From Loxodes magnus (taxonomy: Eukaryota > Ciliophora > Karyorelictea > Loxodida > Loxodidae), in assembly GCA_946699065.1 (NCBI GenBank), contig CAMPDV010000041.1:930001-994000 (forward strand): a stretch of 64,000 bases of DNA, given 5' to 3'. Shown piece by piece: positions 23,115 through 35,299 of the stretch. Position numbers and translations under genes: made by a program. A model generated the notes under the pieces. It worked only from the letters and a program-made list of their open reading frames with translations. It was not told where the DNA came from and searched no databases. Numbering within the stretch: the stretch's first letter is position 1; each line of letters starts with the position of its first letter.

Positions 23115-23990
23115 ATGTCAGGATTCTTCGCGGCTCCTAAAAAGTAGGAGTTAACGACATCCTAGGAAGGCTAGGACCAGGAAAAGGGTACCAAAAAGGT
23201 CACCCATCAGGATGAGTCTCCCACCTCTGAAGAAAAGTCTAGGAAATAGGCTAAGAATATTATGTGATCAGAAGTCTCGAATCTCATCACATAATAGTAA
23301 ATAAGCTATGATTAACTGATTAAAGTGGTGCTAGACCTCCAGGAAGGGGTTAAAAGTTGAAGAAAGACAATAAAAAGTTAACGGAAAAACTTGAACTTGC
23401 AGAGGAAATAGAATCTAGACTCATGACCTCAGAAAGAGACCTTAATGCATTTCGAAACATATCACAAGACTAAAGCAGCTAATCTCAAAACTAGCAAAAA
23501 AAGCAGAAAGAACTGATTAGCAAATTAGAAAAAATAGAAGAAAACCAGTACAAATTGCAGCTTTAAATGGAATTGAAAGAATAAAGGAATGATCCAATGA
23601 TAATTGAAGATGAAAATATCTCAAGATTTAAATTTAAACAACAAGCAAAAGATGTGATTATTGAACTCTCAAAAGCATCTGTGAAAAAGATGCTAGAAAT
23701 TTCTCAATTTTAAGTAAGCATATTAAAACTAATAGAAGAAGATGGAGAGCAAAAGAAAGAAACAAAAATAACTAAAGCTATCAAGAGAAATATTATACTG
23801 TAACAAATTTGGGGAAATTTAAAAGAAAAAGGCATTTAACATCTAGGTGAAAGAAGAATTAAAGGATAATATGCATGGCAAGGAGAAAAGTTGTAGATAT
23901 TTTCAGATTTTTATATTTAGCTTCTAGAGCAATCTAGAGGTTGGCAGGAAAGAGGTTGAAATACCTTCAAGAACGCCAAAAACTTAATTT
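23115..23990 (+). mobile_element. Family B ORF (coiled coil with -1 frame switch), unit 1
   Basis: Starts MSGFFAAPKKQELTT at 23115; acidic/Gln-rich lead, then QLIKVVLDLQEGVK in one frame and, from about 23,350, KLKKDNKKLTEKLELAEEIE in the -1 frame, continuing as a coiled coil to ILQQIWGNLKEKGIQHLG and SRGWQERGWNTFKN. The leucine periodicity runs across the switch. Two other diverged copies (near 35.1 and 52.1 kb) switch frame at the same place. Weakly recalls ORF1 proteins of non-LTR elements. Confidence 0.5.
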
Positions 23991-24249
23991 TTTATTTTAT
24001 TTGTATTTGTAAATAAAAGCAAGAGGACTAAAGAACCTGAAGAGAATTAGCAAGATCTTTTATAAATAGCAACAGAGTCTACAAAAAAAAGATTAAATAC
24101 AGAATAGATTTGAGTGAGATGGAGTGGAAATCATCCACATAAAAAAAGGTCGAAGAATCCAAACATTATAGAAAATGGAAAGATGGAGGTTGAAATTCCA
24201 AAAATAGCAACTATTTGTAGAATTTTAGTTGATAGCATAATTTATTAAC

Positions 24250-24976
24250 GTGGCGTCACCTTTATTTGGTTTGCCACTAATAAAAAAGTTTAAAGTTTAA
24301 AATTGTCTTAAATGCTATTCCATTTTCAATCTTCTTCTGAGTCTTCTTCTAATAATAATTATTTTACAGTACTCCGTTCACCTGTTTAATTAAAGGTATC
24401 TAGCTTCAATCGAGTTCGATTCAAAACATATTCAAATTTCTTCTTTATTGAGCAAACGTGATGCTTTTCAAAAGTTCATTTCCTGAGTACATCTTTTTTC
24501 TGTATAATAAACCTTCTGGAGGACGTATAGATTACTTATTGATTTTCATAACTTAAAGCTTTCAAGATTTTATTTTTATTAGAATTTTCTTAAATATCTT
24601 AAAATGTGACTAAATTTCCTGCAATATCAGCATTACTTTCTATTATTTACTATCAAATTTTTGCTGGCTGAAGATTCAGCTCCACATTCATGAGTAATTT
24701 GTTGTTGTGAGTTTAGAAATAAGCTTTCCGTAAATTCCACTAATTGATTGAATTTGGATTATATTTGTTCAATTCTCAGATTAGTTGGAAATTGCATTTT
24801 TAGTATTTCTGTGTTAAACATTAAGTATGCGATTTTTCCTTCAAGCTTTTATAAGTTTCTTAAAAGTTTAAAATTCTCTTATACATAGCTTTGAGTTCTT
24901 AGAGTATGTTTTGTTAATCGTAATTTATTTAGGAAGGATTCTGTTTAGAAGAGACTTTTTGCAAGAAATGTTCCAT
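24250..24976 (-). mobile_element. Family C repeat, copy 3, unit 1
   Basis: ATG at 24976 (MEHFLQKVSSKQNPSQINYD), clearly homologous to MENYLQKVSSQKDS of copy 1; then coiled coil, a CWYCRKFSH zinc-type motif in a shifted frame, and FEKHHVCSIKKKFEYVL. More than one frame change, so probably broken. Ends in the hairpin GTGGCAAACC-AAATAAA-GGTGACGCCAC (24250-24277) and a TTAATAAATTATGC tail. Confidence 0.55.
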
Positions 24977-25297
24977 TATTTATTAGTAAAAAATAAATTT
25001 TTTAAATATATTCCTATTTTACTATATCACAACAAGTAATTTCGCAAAATTAGCAAAAAGTAATCTACATTAAACATATTAGAAAAAAATAAAATCAAAC
25101 ATTAAAAAGGGATTTAACTCTATTATATAGAATAACCATCTAGATAAAATCTAAAAAATCAAACTTTGGTAGAATAGCTTAAAAAAAAGCTTAGCCGCTT
25201 CCTTTAATCTCATGGTTTACTTATATTATATGGTTAAAATAATGGTTCTAAATTAAAAAAATTGTTTCATCTGCCCTTAATTGCCGTTAATTTGGAT

Positions 25298-26122
25298 ATG
25301 AAGATATGGAGAGATAAAAAAGTGAAATTAAATGCTGATACTCAGGTTCTATTAAAGATAATTAAATTACTTAATTTATAATGTCAGTGTTTTATTTATG
25401 GGAAGAATAATAGAATTATCTTAAAGAAAATTCCACTTCCAAAATATTTAAGTAAGACATCTTAACCTAGAAATTCATTAGTTATCTATACCAGGAATTT
25501 AAAAATAGCATAGTAGAATTTAGTATTTTTCAAGTTGTATCAATAAGGTAATTTAAAAATGTGAAAAATTATACGAAATTAAATAAGTAAATAGATTAAA
25601 ATTTAACTCTATTCAATTCTTATGGAGCAAAGAAATATTCTAGAATACTATATCCTTAAAAATTAGCGATATTCTTTTAGTTACATGTAGAATTTACGAT
25701 ATTTTATATGGAGTAATAGATGTCAGAGTTTTTAAAATTAAAGAAAAACAGAAATACTTAAAACCGAGCACAACATAGGTAAACAGAAAAGTACCAATGT
25801 TTTTAGATCTATAAATAAAGAAATTACAAAGATACCTAAACTATAAGATTTGGTAAAAAAAATAAACCTGATACATCCCGCTTTATAGAAATGCAAGATA
25901 TATGAAATAGTACATAGCATTGAAAAAGAGAAATGTTAATAGATATTCTCAAGGATGCAGTAATTAATCAAAGAAGCAAGATTTAAATATAGATAAGATA
26001 AAATAAACTGATAGAGAAAGAAGAAAAAAGCAATTAAATGCATTTAGTAATTAATAAATACATAATAGATAATTAAAATATGTTTATCCTATTTGAGATG
26101 AGAAAGATCAAGCCAAGTTTGA
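25298..26122 (+). CDS. Hypothetical protein inside the tandem unit
   Basis: 274 codons from ATG at 25298 (MKIWRDKKVKLNADTQVLL) to TGA at 26120, three internal TGA codons. Reads LKIIKLLNLQCQCFIYGKN, PLPKYLSKTSQPRNSLVIYT, later KIPKLQDLVKKINLIHPAL and a basic end. Possibly the 3' part of a longer gene, since the frame stays plausible upstream of the ATG (LPLIAVNLD). No family recognised. It lies between family C and family D repeats and is duplicated with the unit. Confidence 0.4.
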
Positions 26123-26185
26123 CTATAATAATTTTTAGAAGTAAAATAAGTAGATATTATATAATTCATTTTAAATGGCTTATGG

Positions 26186-26740
26186 TTTCTAGTCGACTGA
26201 GTAGGTAATTCGGCGTAGTCATGTCTTCATTGCAAGTACTCTTGCAATAAATGCCACCACAAACAGTAAGGACGGATCCATTGTGTCACAAGCCTTACTT
26301 GCTTGAGGGTTCTCTCTATCGGTACAAGAGGTTGACTAGAGGAAACCAAAATCTAGATTTCAGAGTTATCCTGATTTCACATGTTGCTATTCTGATCAGG
26401 AATTTTGAAAGCAGCAAAGACATGATTGAGATCCTGAATAACTATTATTTAGAAGAATTTAACCTAGTTGGGTCATTTGACACAAAAATGGAATTTTCTA
26501 ACTCCTTCTAACTCCAGCCTTTGGAAGAATTACAAGAATTTAAAGAGTGAAGGCAATCAATTTTGATTATAAAAACGAAGAGAAGAAGATAAGAATCAAA
26601 GAGATCAGATGAAGCTAGAAACATTTCTAGCCTATTATTAAATAATTAAATTTGGTTTCTTTATTTTTTCGTAGTGAAGCAAACAATAGTGGGACCACGC
26701 TAATTTAATTTATTTATGCTATTATCATTCATTAATTATA
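26186..26740 (+). mobile_element. Family D repeat, copy 3, unit 1
   Basis: The fullest copy. From ATG at about 26221 it reads MSSLQVLLQQMPPQTVRTD, HKPYLLEGSLYRYKRL, then ISHVAILIRNFESSKDMIEI and QLQPLEELQEFKEWRQS, an uninterrupted frame of about 140 codons. The leader ACTGAGTAGGTAATTCGGCG aligns with the 57.2 kb copy. The 3' end has a hairpin-like GTAGTGAAGC...GGGACCACGC (26670-26699) followed by TAATTTAATTTATTTATGC, the same module as the family C tails. Function unknown; perhaps a non-autonomous element with a small conserved ORF. Confidence 0.6.
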
Positions 26741-26749
26741 TGAAATTTT

Positions 26750-28393
26750 TTTTCCTTCACGCTTAATCTTAACGAATCTAAGATTTTGTATAAGGTCTAG
26801 CAACATCCTGAGTCCAATATCTTCTCTTATAAATTCCAAAATTGTAAAATCCAAAGTCTATCTAGCTTATTTCATATCTTCTCAATTTCTTTCTTCTTAA
26901 CTTCTCAAATTAATAGCAATTTCTAAGCAAAAGATTCGGGCAGTGGCAGTATCAGCACTATTCCTTAAGTTTCAAATTCTTCTCTTCATTCCTTTTTTAG
27001 TGATTTAAGCTATAAACTTCCATCAATAAATTTACTCTTTAGTCCCTGTTTTTCGATCTTTTTTATTTAGGATCAACCAATACCTCATCTAACTTAACAG
27101 TTTCTTTCACTTGCTTTTCACCCTTGATTCCAATACTAAAAGATAACATAATATAATATGACGTCAATTTAGATGGATTTTTATGTTTTAGTTTATAAAA
27201 AGACTTGAGAATTATCATAAAACTTATTGAAATAATTCATTTTTTCTCCAGGTTCATATTCTTGGGTACCATATCTACAACCGCTAATTTATCCTTTCTT
27301 TACCGTTGATGTTTTATTCCAATTATTTGCTTGATTTTTCTTTTTAGCATCTATTATTCACTAGAGTAATTAGTCTCCACCAATCATTTTTATCCTGTAT
27401 AGGGGCCTTCAAATGTACAATAAATCTTGGCTAGGTTTTATCATAAATTTTCTTTCGCTTTTTCAATTTTCTGTATCTTCAGCAACTTTTTTGTGTGCCC
27501 TAACCTTCTAAAGAATAATTATAATAAATATAAAAATTTTATTATTTATAATATTGAAACATAATTGCATAGTTACGTTGAATTTAATATGCAAATTATG
27601 TTTAAATAAAGTTTTTATTTCCTTAAGTGTCTTGTTCAAATTCATCTTACAAAATCACTTGAATATGTTTTTCTTAAATATTTTCTTTTCCATTTGTGGA
27701 ATTTATTGATCTTTCATTTTTAAACTCGAATATTTCCTTCTACAGCAACACATCATAATTGGTCTTCTTTTTATTTCTTATTAGTTATAATTTTTTTTGT
27801 TTGATTAATATTTTAATTGGATTAATCAATCTCCATTATATAATTCCTAACTTCAATCCTAAATTGTTCATGATTTATTTATCTGAGGTTTCAAATTCTT
27901 ATCCTTGTCTTCTGCTCTTTTAATTTATAAATAAAAAAAGGTTACAAATACCTTATTATATTTCAAGTCTTACTTTTATTATAGTTTGTAGCAATTTTTT
28001 ATCTTGTGGCCATATTTTTTCAGTATCAGCATTTAACTTTTCTTTTTATTCGAAAACTTATGATGAATTCTGTTTTCTCTTGACTCTGGATTATTTTATT
28101 TGTTGATCTAAATTTTGTCAAATCTCTGATCTAAATTTTGTCGTAAATTTCTTTCGATTGTTCTGAATTATCTTTTCATCTATTAGGAGAGAGACTATTA
28201 GTTAATTTCTTATTTAAGGTTCTATTCATAGATGAAATTACTGATAGTTAGCATAAGAGAATAAGTTTTTTATTTTAGATCCTAAACTTCTTTTATTAGT
28301 TTCCAGTTTTCCAATTGTAGCAAGTAGAAATTATTACTTAAATCTGGTAATTATTTAATTTTGCTCAAGAAGTCTGTTATTCTAAAGAGTCAT
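26750..28393 (-). mobile_element. Family C-like relic, copy 4, unit 1
   Basis: Minus strand from about 28393. Blocks shared with other family C members: LLQLENWKLIKEVQ (compare SLQLDNKKLAKEV in copy 2), KCWYWKN (CxxC position), and WQNLAKIYCTFEGPYTG (compare WENIFKIYCNQEGKLYR). Downstream it reads KGEKQVKETVKLDEVLVDPK. Frames change several times, so it looks broken. Longer than the other copies; part may be a different element. Confidence 0.4.
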
Positions 28394-28539
28394 CCTACTT
28401 TTTATATAATAAATAAATATTGTAAACCAGTACTTTTGTATGCAAATTTAAAAAGAAAATTTTGTTAATTAAAGAAGAAAAAAAAAGAATGAAATTTTCT
28501 AAAATTTGAAGTAATTAGGAAAGATATTCAAAATCCCAT

Positions 28540-28560
28540 AAATAAATAATAATAATAAAT
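28540..28560. repeat. (ATT)n-type 3' tail of the LINE
   Basis: AATAAATAATAATAATAAAT on the plus strand, i.e. a TTA-repeat tail at the LINE 3' end on the minus strand. Short simple-repeat tails are typical of several non-LTR clades. Confidence 0.5.
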
Positions 28561-31500
28561 TTGATTATAGAGCGCGTAGCTTCTCGTTGGTGCGCAGCTC
28601 TTTCCATATCTCAATATATGTACATTACTTCAAGTAAGCCTTCAGGTAATAGAAATTCTTCTCTTATTAATTACATATCTTCCTCATTTTCCACTACATT
28701 ATCTCTTGTTCTTCTGTCTTCTATCTATCTATTCTTTATTAGTTCTTTATTGCAAGCTTTATTTATTTTTTCTTACATATCTTACTAATTTTCAATTCTA
28801 ATTATTTTCTTCTTGATCAAGCTTTTATACAATCATAAAAATTATACTTTTCCTGTTCTATAGTCTTTTCCTATTTCTTTTTTTCATTCAATTTTCTTTT
28901 CTATATATCCACTTTTCCTTTTTTCTAATATATCTTTGATATAATCTTTTACTATCAAGTTAGCTTTAGCTCTTTTTTACTCTTCTTAGGTTCTAATAAA
29001 TTTCTCGAATTTGGCCGTACCTCATATTATATCAAATAGTTCCATTCCTCATTTCTCTACTCCTATTGCTCTAAGATTTCAAATATATTAATATCTTCCT
29101 TCTTTGTATTCTGAACAGTTTTCTTTGATATTTCTTTCATTTTCTCTTGCATTGTTACAGAAAGGGCGTTGATTTTTTATAACTAGGTGTCTTTCTTTTA
29201 AGCAATCCTAGCTCCCATTACATCTCGTTCTTATTCTAAATAGGTAACATATTTCTTCTTTTCTATTTTTATTATATCTTGGTGGTTGGGTGATCCTACT
29301 ACATATTCAAATCGTGTTTTTCTATATTGTAATGTTGTTATCATTTACTCCATTCTTTCTCTATCTTCTACTTATACTCTATATTCTCATATTGCACGAT
29401 TACTGTTTTTCTTTCCTTTTTAATTGCTATTACCATCATCTATAAATATTTCTTTGTCTTCAATTCTTAATTCTAATTTTATTGCTGTGCAATATTATTA
29501 AAATATAAAGTTCTCTTCCTTATTTAAGTCGAACATCAATCCGTCTACTGTTTTTCCTTAGTTTCCTATTAATTTACCTCTTAATCTCAACGTTTTTTGT
29601 CATAGGTAATGTTTAAATTTTATAAGCTGCAATTCGTGCTCTAACATCTCATTTTGCACTTAAAAAAGGGCATCTATGATTGTTCGTAAAGATCTTCTCT
29701 ATATTTCACCTAATTGCTCCATCACTTATTTTCCTACAAACTATTCGCAATATGGGATCACTTCTGTCCCATAACTGATAACTGAACTTACGAAGGTTTT
29801 TATCATTATTCCTGCATTATATGATGTTAATCCCTTATTCATTGTTATTTTTCCTAATATTTATGTTTACATTTTTTATGCTGCTTCTAGTCTATTCTCC
29901 ATGTGTTTTTCAAAACTGATATTCTCTTCTATTATATGACCTAGGTACTAAAAGGTCGTTACTCTTTCGATCCTTAAATTTCCCACCTCGATAGAATTTC
30001 CAATATTTTCTCAGTTCTTATTTTCTGTTGATTTTCATATCTTTCATTTTGTTTTATCTGCATTTTCCAATTTATACTTTTCTGCTTATTAGGTTAAATT
30101 TTAGATTACTTCCTCTAATTATTCCCATTCACTTATTAAGGTTAAGTCATCTGCACATGCAAAACATCCTGCATATTTTTCTTGTGTTCATCCCTCTTCG
30201 TTTTTATATTTTATCGTATTTCCTAGCTTTTAATCTATGAAGAAGTCTTGCTATTATCAAATTAAATAGTCTTGGCGACGTTATACTTCCCTGTTTTAGC
30301 CCTTTACTTGTCGCGAATGATTTTGTTATTTAATAATTTATTTTCAGTTTAATTTCTTCTTCAGTAGAAGTTTATTTATCTATTCCGGTACTTTTTCATC
30401 GTTTAGGATTATCATATATATTTTCTTTGCACTGAGTTATAAGCTTTCTTAATATCCACAAATATTAAAATAACATTTTTGATCCGCATTAATCATTCCT
30501 ATATTGTTCTTAGATTGATGTTTTATAGTGCTCATGATTTACCTTTTTATAAGCCATATTAATATTCTCTTTCATCATTATGTAGATATATTTACAATTG
30601 CTAGAAAATTCATGTGTCTACAAATTTTAAAGCATGATTCAATAAAGAGATTAGTCTATAATTCATCGGATTCATTTATGCTCCTTTTATTTACATTAAT
30701 TCTATGTATTATTTTTTCATCTCGTAAGGTATTACTCCCTCTTAAATCATTTTAGCTTTCATTTTAAAAGTTACTTCTATTAATTTTTTCCCACCTGCTA
30801 AAATTGCTCCTACTTAAATTTCGTCAGGTCCTGCTGCTTTTCATTTCGCCAATTAATTAATGTTTTCTCAAATTTCATATTCGTTTACCACTATTTATCT
30901 CTTGTTTAAGAATTTAATTGGTATCGTATTATCGACATCTTCATATAACTACTATCATTCGTTCCTGAAAGTCTTAACATCTTCTTTTGATAAGGGTACT
31001 CACTAATTATTTTTCTATTAAGTAAGTTTTTTAGTTTCTTCCGCGTTTTTGTCAGGTTTCCTTTATTTGCATTAACCATAAATAGATTAAGTTAATTTTT
31101 TTTATCTTTTTTTCTTGATTAAATGTAATCTTGTCTTACTCTTTGATATTCTCTATATTTCTCGTTTTGTTTATTTTCATTTATTTTTACGTTGCCTTTT
31201 ATCCTTTATTTTAATTGTTTGCTGCATTTTCTAAAAATTTTATTATACTATTTTGTTGCTTCTGAGTATTTCTATATCTTAAAGTTTTATGTTTTAACTA
31301 TTCCATATACCATTTAAGATCTTTCTTATTCTTTTTCTTTATCATTTGCAAGTCTTCGTTCTGTTTAGGCTTTCAATTTCTTCTTTTTAGATATTTTCTT
31401 TTATAAATCTTTCAAATTTTTCTTAGATCTCTTTTTTCTTTAATAGTAGGTAATTTATTTTTGCTATCTTTTATGATTTTCTAATTTTTTTACCAATCTT

Positions 31501-33980
31501 AATCTATATAAAACCAGGTCTATGGTTCCCTATTACGTATGAGTAATAAAAATCACTTTTTATACCTTTTTTTCATTATCTTTTCAATTAAAAAGTAATC
31601 TATTTTATATTCATTGTTTTAGTGAACGAAAGTACCTATTTCAATTGATCAAGGCATATTAAATTATTCTTTTCCATTAACTGTAGCATTCTCTTACTAG
31701 CTGAGTTTGTTTTCTTTGGTAGTCATTACTCTATGTGCGCATTTCAATCTCCTATGATTATTACATTAAGTCCTTTTTCTGTTGCTTATAGTTTAAATTG
31801 GTTCGGTAAATTATAGAATGGCTCATATTATTAGTTGTCATTTGTCACAGATGCATATATATATTTATTACTACAATTTTCTCCTTATTTCAATGGCCAT
31901 CACTCTCGCTCCTCCAAAAAGTGTCATTCGGTTGACTTCATTCTAGGATTCTCCGATCTCCTTAGATATGTCGTTTCTAATATAGAATGCTACTCCTTTC
32001 CCTTTTTTGACCCCACATTTATAACGTTTTAATATCCTGCTGTATTACACATATCTTTTTAATCTTCAATCTAAATCTCTTATATTGCCATTATATGGAT
32101 ATTTTTTGTCTCATTAATTTGGCTAGTGCCTCTTTTGCACTTCTAAAACTCCTAACAATTGCTTTCCCTATTTTTATGACTTATTATTATTCTACTTTTT
32201 CACCCATCTCCTCTGCTTCCTCTTCATCGCTTTCTTTTTTTTATTCATCTTCATTCATCATTTTTCTTCATCTTATCTATCATTCTCTGCTTCCATATTC
32301 TTTTCATTATTATTACTTTCCCCTTTTTTATATTTTTTCCATTTACTATCTATCTTTTCCTTCTTCTTATCTCTTCTATACTTCTTCTTTTGCCCTTTCC
32401 AATTAATTGATTTGGGTAATTGCTCATTTTTGTTTTTTTGGTTTCTTAGCATAGTAAATTCTAATTAAAGTTTGTTTCAGTTTGCTTCTTACTTCTCACT
32501 TTTATATTGCATTTTATTCTTTTTCTTATTGAGCTTGCTCTATTTCTTTTTGTTATTTTTCTTAATTTACGCTTTTCCTTACATATTACATTATGTTATT
32601 TTGCTTGTTTCTTATTTTTCTTCTGTAAGGGTTTAGCGTTTTTACCATCACTTATTCTATCCTTTTCTCTGATTTGTTTTATATTATATCTTATTATATA
32701 ATTGTTTGCTTTCTACTTTATTTAGTTCTATGAGCATTTCTCTATCCCTCTGCTTTACATAAATCCAATTCCATTTTATGAAAAATAATTCTTATTTATT
32801 CATTTCGCATAAAAGACTTTTTATTATTTAATTGTTTAGTTGTTTTAATTATTTTCCTATTCTCCTTGTTTTATTTCCTTCTCTTCTTCATCAATTATCG
32901 TCTTATTTGTTTGATTTGCTTTTAATTCTGGTTTGTTTATTGCTAATTTAACTTCTCCTTCAAGCATCTCTAATTCTCTTATATGTAGTGTTTTCCTTTT
33001 TGCTCCTTCCACCCTTCTGCATTGCTGATCTATGAGCCCTTTCAATTTGCATAGACAGCAGATAAAATTTACTGGGTGCTGTATTCTCATTTTGTTTCCG
33101 TTCAAGTCTATAACTTCTGGTATCCTCTTTGCTTCGTCTATATTCTTTAAATCAAGTACACTACACTGCTACCTGTTAGCATTTTGTAGTGTTTGGGTAT
33201 TTATTCCATACCTCTCCTCTAGATTTTCCATGCTACCTCATTTTCTTCATTACTTCCTTCATGTTTGAATATCCGTTTATTATAAAGAAACAGGGTAGTT
33301 ATGAATGTCAAAGTATTCTAATTAGTTTCTTGCTTAGATAGGAATTCTAACGCTTTTAAATGTTCATTCCCTGAATTAAGCGAATCTAGTATCTTTCTTC
33401 ATTGTTGAGCATTAAATATACGATTCCGTTTTGTTTGACGATGAATTTGACCACTGTTTGTCCGTACTCGCTTCATATTTGATTCCTAAACACTTGTGTC
33501 ACTTCTTAGTCTATGATCTTTTTCTCTATTAAATCAGTATTTCCAGATAGTGGTTAAAATAAACTGCGAACGCCATATCTGATAGATTACCATAGGAATT
33601 TTAGTAAACCCTTACCATTTATTCTTCAGGGATGTTGGTTGAAATTAGTTGTTCATTCTTTTATTAAATTATATCTTAGGTTGTGACTATTATTACCATT
33701 TCATTCCTTTCTTATTTTATGCTCCTCTTTTTAGTGAAGTCCGTCCAATCATAGATATATTGATATCCTTTTTCCGTTAAGTGTAATATATCATGTTTCT
33801 TTGATCAGTGAAAATGGTTCCATGTAGCCTGAGAGCTTGTGTTATGAGTCTGGCTTCCATACGTAATAAAGAAGGTTGGGTTAATTAAAGCAAAGACGTG
33901 GTAGAAGAAAGTGCTTCAGGTTTTCTCTCCTACATTGAGAAAGTGGTGAAAACCCTTCTTGAAGCTAACCATTTTTTAAT
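28541..33980 (-). mobile_element. Non-LTR retrotransposon (LINE) with APE endonuclease and reverse transcriptase, unit 1
   Basis: Read on the minus strand. ORF1-like start at 33972 (MVSFKKGFHHFLNVGEKT...) with a switch to the -1 frame near 33,560. Second ORF from 33231 (MENLEERYGINTQTLQN) with a cysteine cluster ICCLCKLKG. APE endonuclease about 32,100-31,480: IMAIQEIQIEDQ, GVAFYIRND, and GDWNAHIE near 31,750. Reverse transcriptase about 31,000-29,300: KAAGPDEIQ (30,830), GLKQGSITSPRLFNLII (30,310), FACADDLTLIS (30,150, the catalytic DD), NADKTKW. TGA is Trp in GDWN, RGWT and TKWKIW, while TGG also occurs. Frame changes near 33.56, 32.0 and 31.65 kb make it look inactive unless these are sequencing errors. 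3' end: a short hairpin then a (TTA)n-type tail. Confidence 0.85.
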
Positions 33981-34440
33981 AAATATAATAAATACAAATC
34001 ATTAGCAAAATTAGAAACTTGTATAAGAAGGGATATAACTTTGCTAATTTAAACTAGAAGAACGCTCAAAAAAATCACATTTAATGCAGAAATAGAATTG
34101 GAAAGTATATTAAAACGGATATCAAATGAGAAGAAAAATTGAAGTAAATTAATATATGAAATTGATGGATAAAAATACTAAGATTCAAAATACTAGGAAT
34201 ATACTGAAAGAAATATTATCACTGTGGCTCAACCCTTTGTTTAGTAAAGGATTTTAAGATGTTAAAAACTGGAAGAAGGAAAAGAATAAAAAATATAGAA
34301 ATCTAAAGCAAATTGCTCTGAAATAATTGATATATACATAGAAAATATTTGCTTCTCTCTGTGCTACTTATAAAATGCTGTAGGGAAAACTAGAAAAAAT
34401 CGATCTAAAGATATACTTAATATGAAAAGGAGAGTTGCAT
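33981..34440. other. Spacer between LINE and family B copy
   Basis: AT-rich; the plus strand reads plausibly in places (ERNIITVAQPFVQ) but I find no start, stop or homology that supports a gene. The same in unit 2 (48,683-49,142). Confidence 0.25.
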
Positions 34441-35299
34441 AGCTTTCAAGCATTTCTTTAATTAATTGTTATTAAAATGTCTGCGGTGTCCGACAGATTA
34501 CCGCTTAATAAAGTTTTGAAGTTTGGATTTAGTTTTTTACGAGCTCTAGGAATCGAGATTCTTGTCTTATTGTACTTTTATCTTAAAATTTCTAGTTCTA
34601 GTTCCAAATCCATTTTCAACTAATAAATCACTCCATTCTCTACGCTTAAGATCTAATTTTCTCTTCTCGTTATTTGTTATTAAATTTGTTTCTGCCATGG
34701 TTTTTCCTTTATTTTACAAAATTCTATTCTTCCATAAATGGTATTTACTTTTTATAATAATATGTTTTCTAAATTTAATTATTTTCCTTCTTTCTTTATT
34801 TCTTTAGGAATCTTTTCAACTCCATTTTTCATTCTGTTTTTGTTAAAGCTAATTCTTCTAACTTTTTAAAATGTTTTTAATCTAAGAGTTTTAAGCTTAG
34901 ATCCTCTCTACATGGAAATTCGTCTAACTAAATTACTCTCGTTTGTAACTCTAAAGAGTGCCGATCTCCATCTTTTCATTTGCCATTCTAAGGTTTGAGA
35001 TGTCTTGAAGTTCGTGAAGGATCTTTTCTGTCAGCTTCTCATTCTCCTTTCTGAGTTCCTGACCTCTTTCTGGAGGTTTAGTACTAATTTGATGAGCTAT
35101 TCCTCATTCATCTGATCAGAGGGATTGAGCTCTATAATCTCTTGATGCAAACAAGATTCACTTTTTTCCTGGGTTATTCTACCAATATTGGCGTTAGTGC
35201 ATGCGCAAATTTCTGAAATTGTTTTTGCTCATCCTATAGTCGCTACGTGTTAGTCTACTATTTCTTAGAAGCTAAAAATCTCTTTTTGAAGTCCGACAT
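34440..35299 (-). mobile_element. Family B ORF, diverged copy, unit 1
   Basis: ATG at 35299 (MSDFKKRFLASKKQQTNTQ), matching MSGFFAAPKKQ of the 23.1 kb copy. Then MNEEQLIKLVLNLQKEV and, in the -1 frame, ELRKENEKLTEKILHELQD, at the same place as in the other copies. Further on MAETNLITNNEKRKLDLKRR reads well. At least one more frame change upstream of the switch; probably broken. Confidence 0.5.

Noticed and set aside
34480-34510. CTGCGGTGTCCGACAGATTACCGC as a regulatory palindrome
   Set aside because: Only partly self-complementary, inside a degenerate spacer, and present only because the unit is duplicated.
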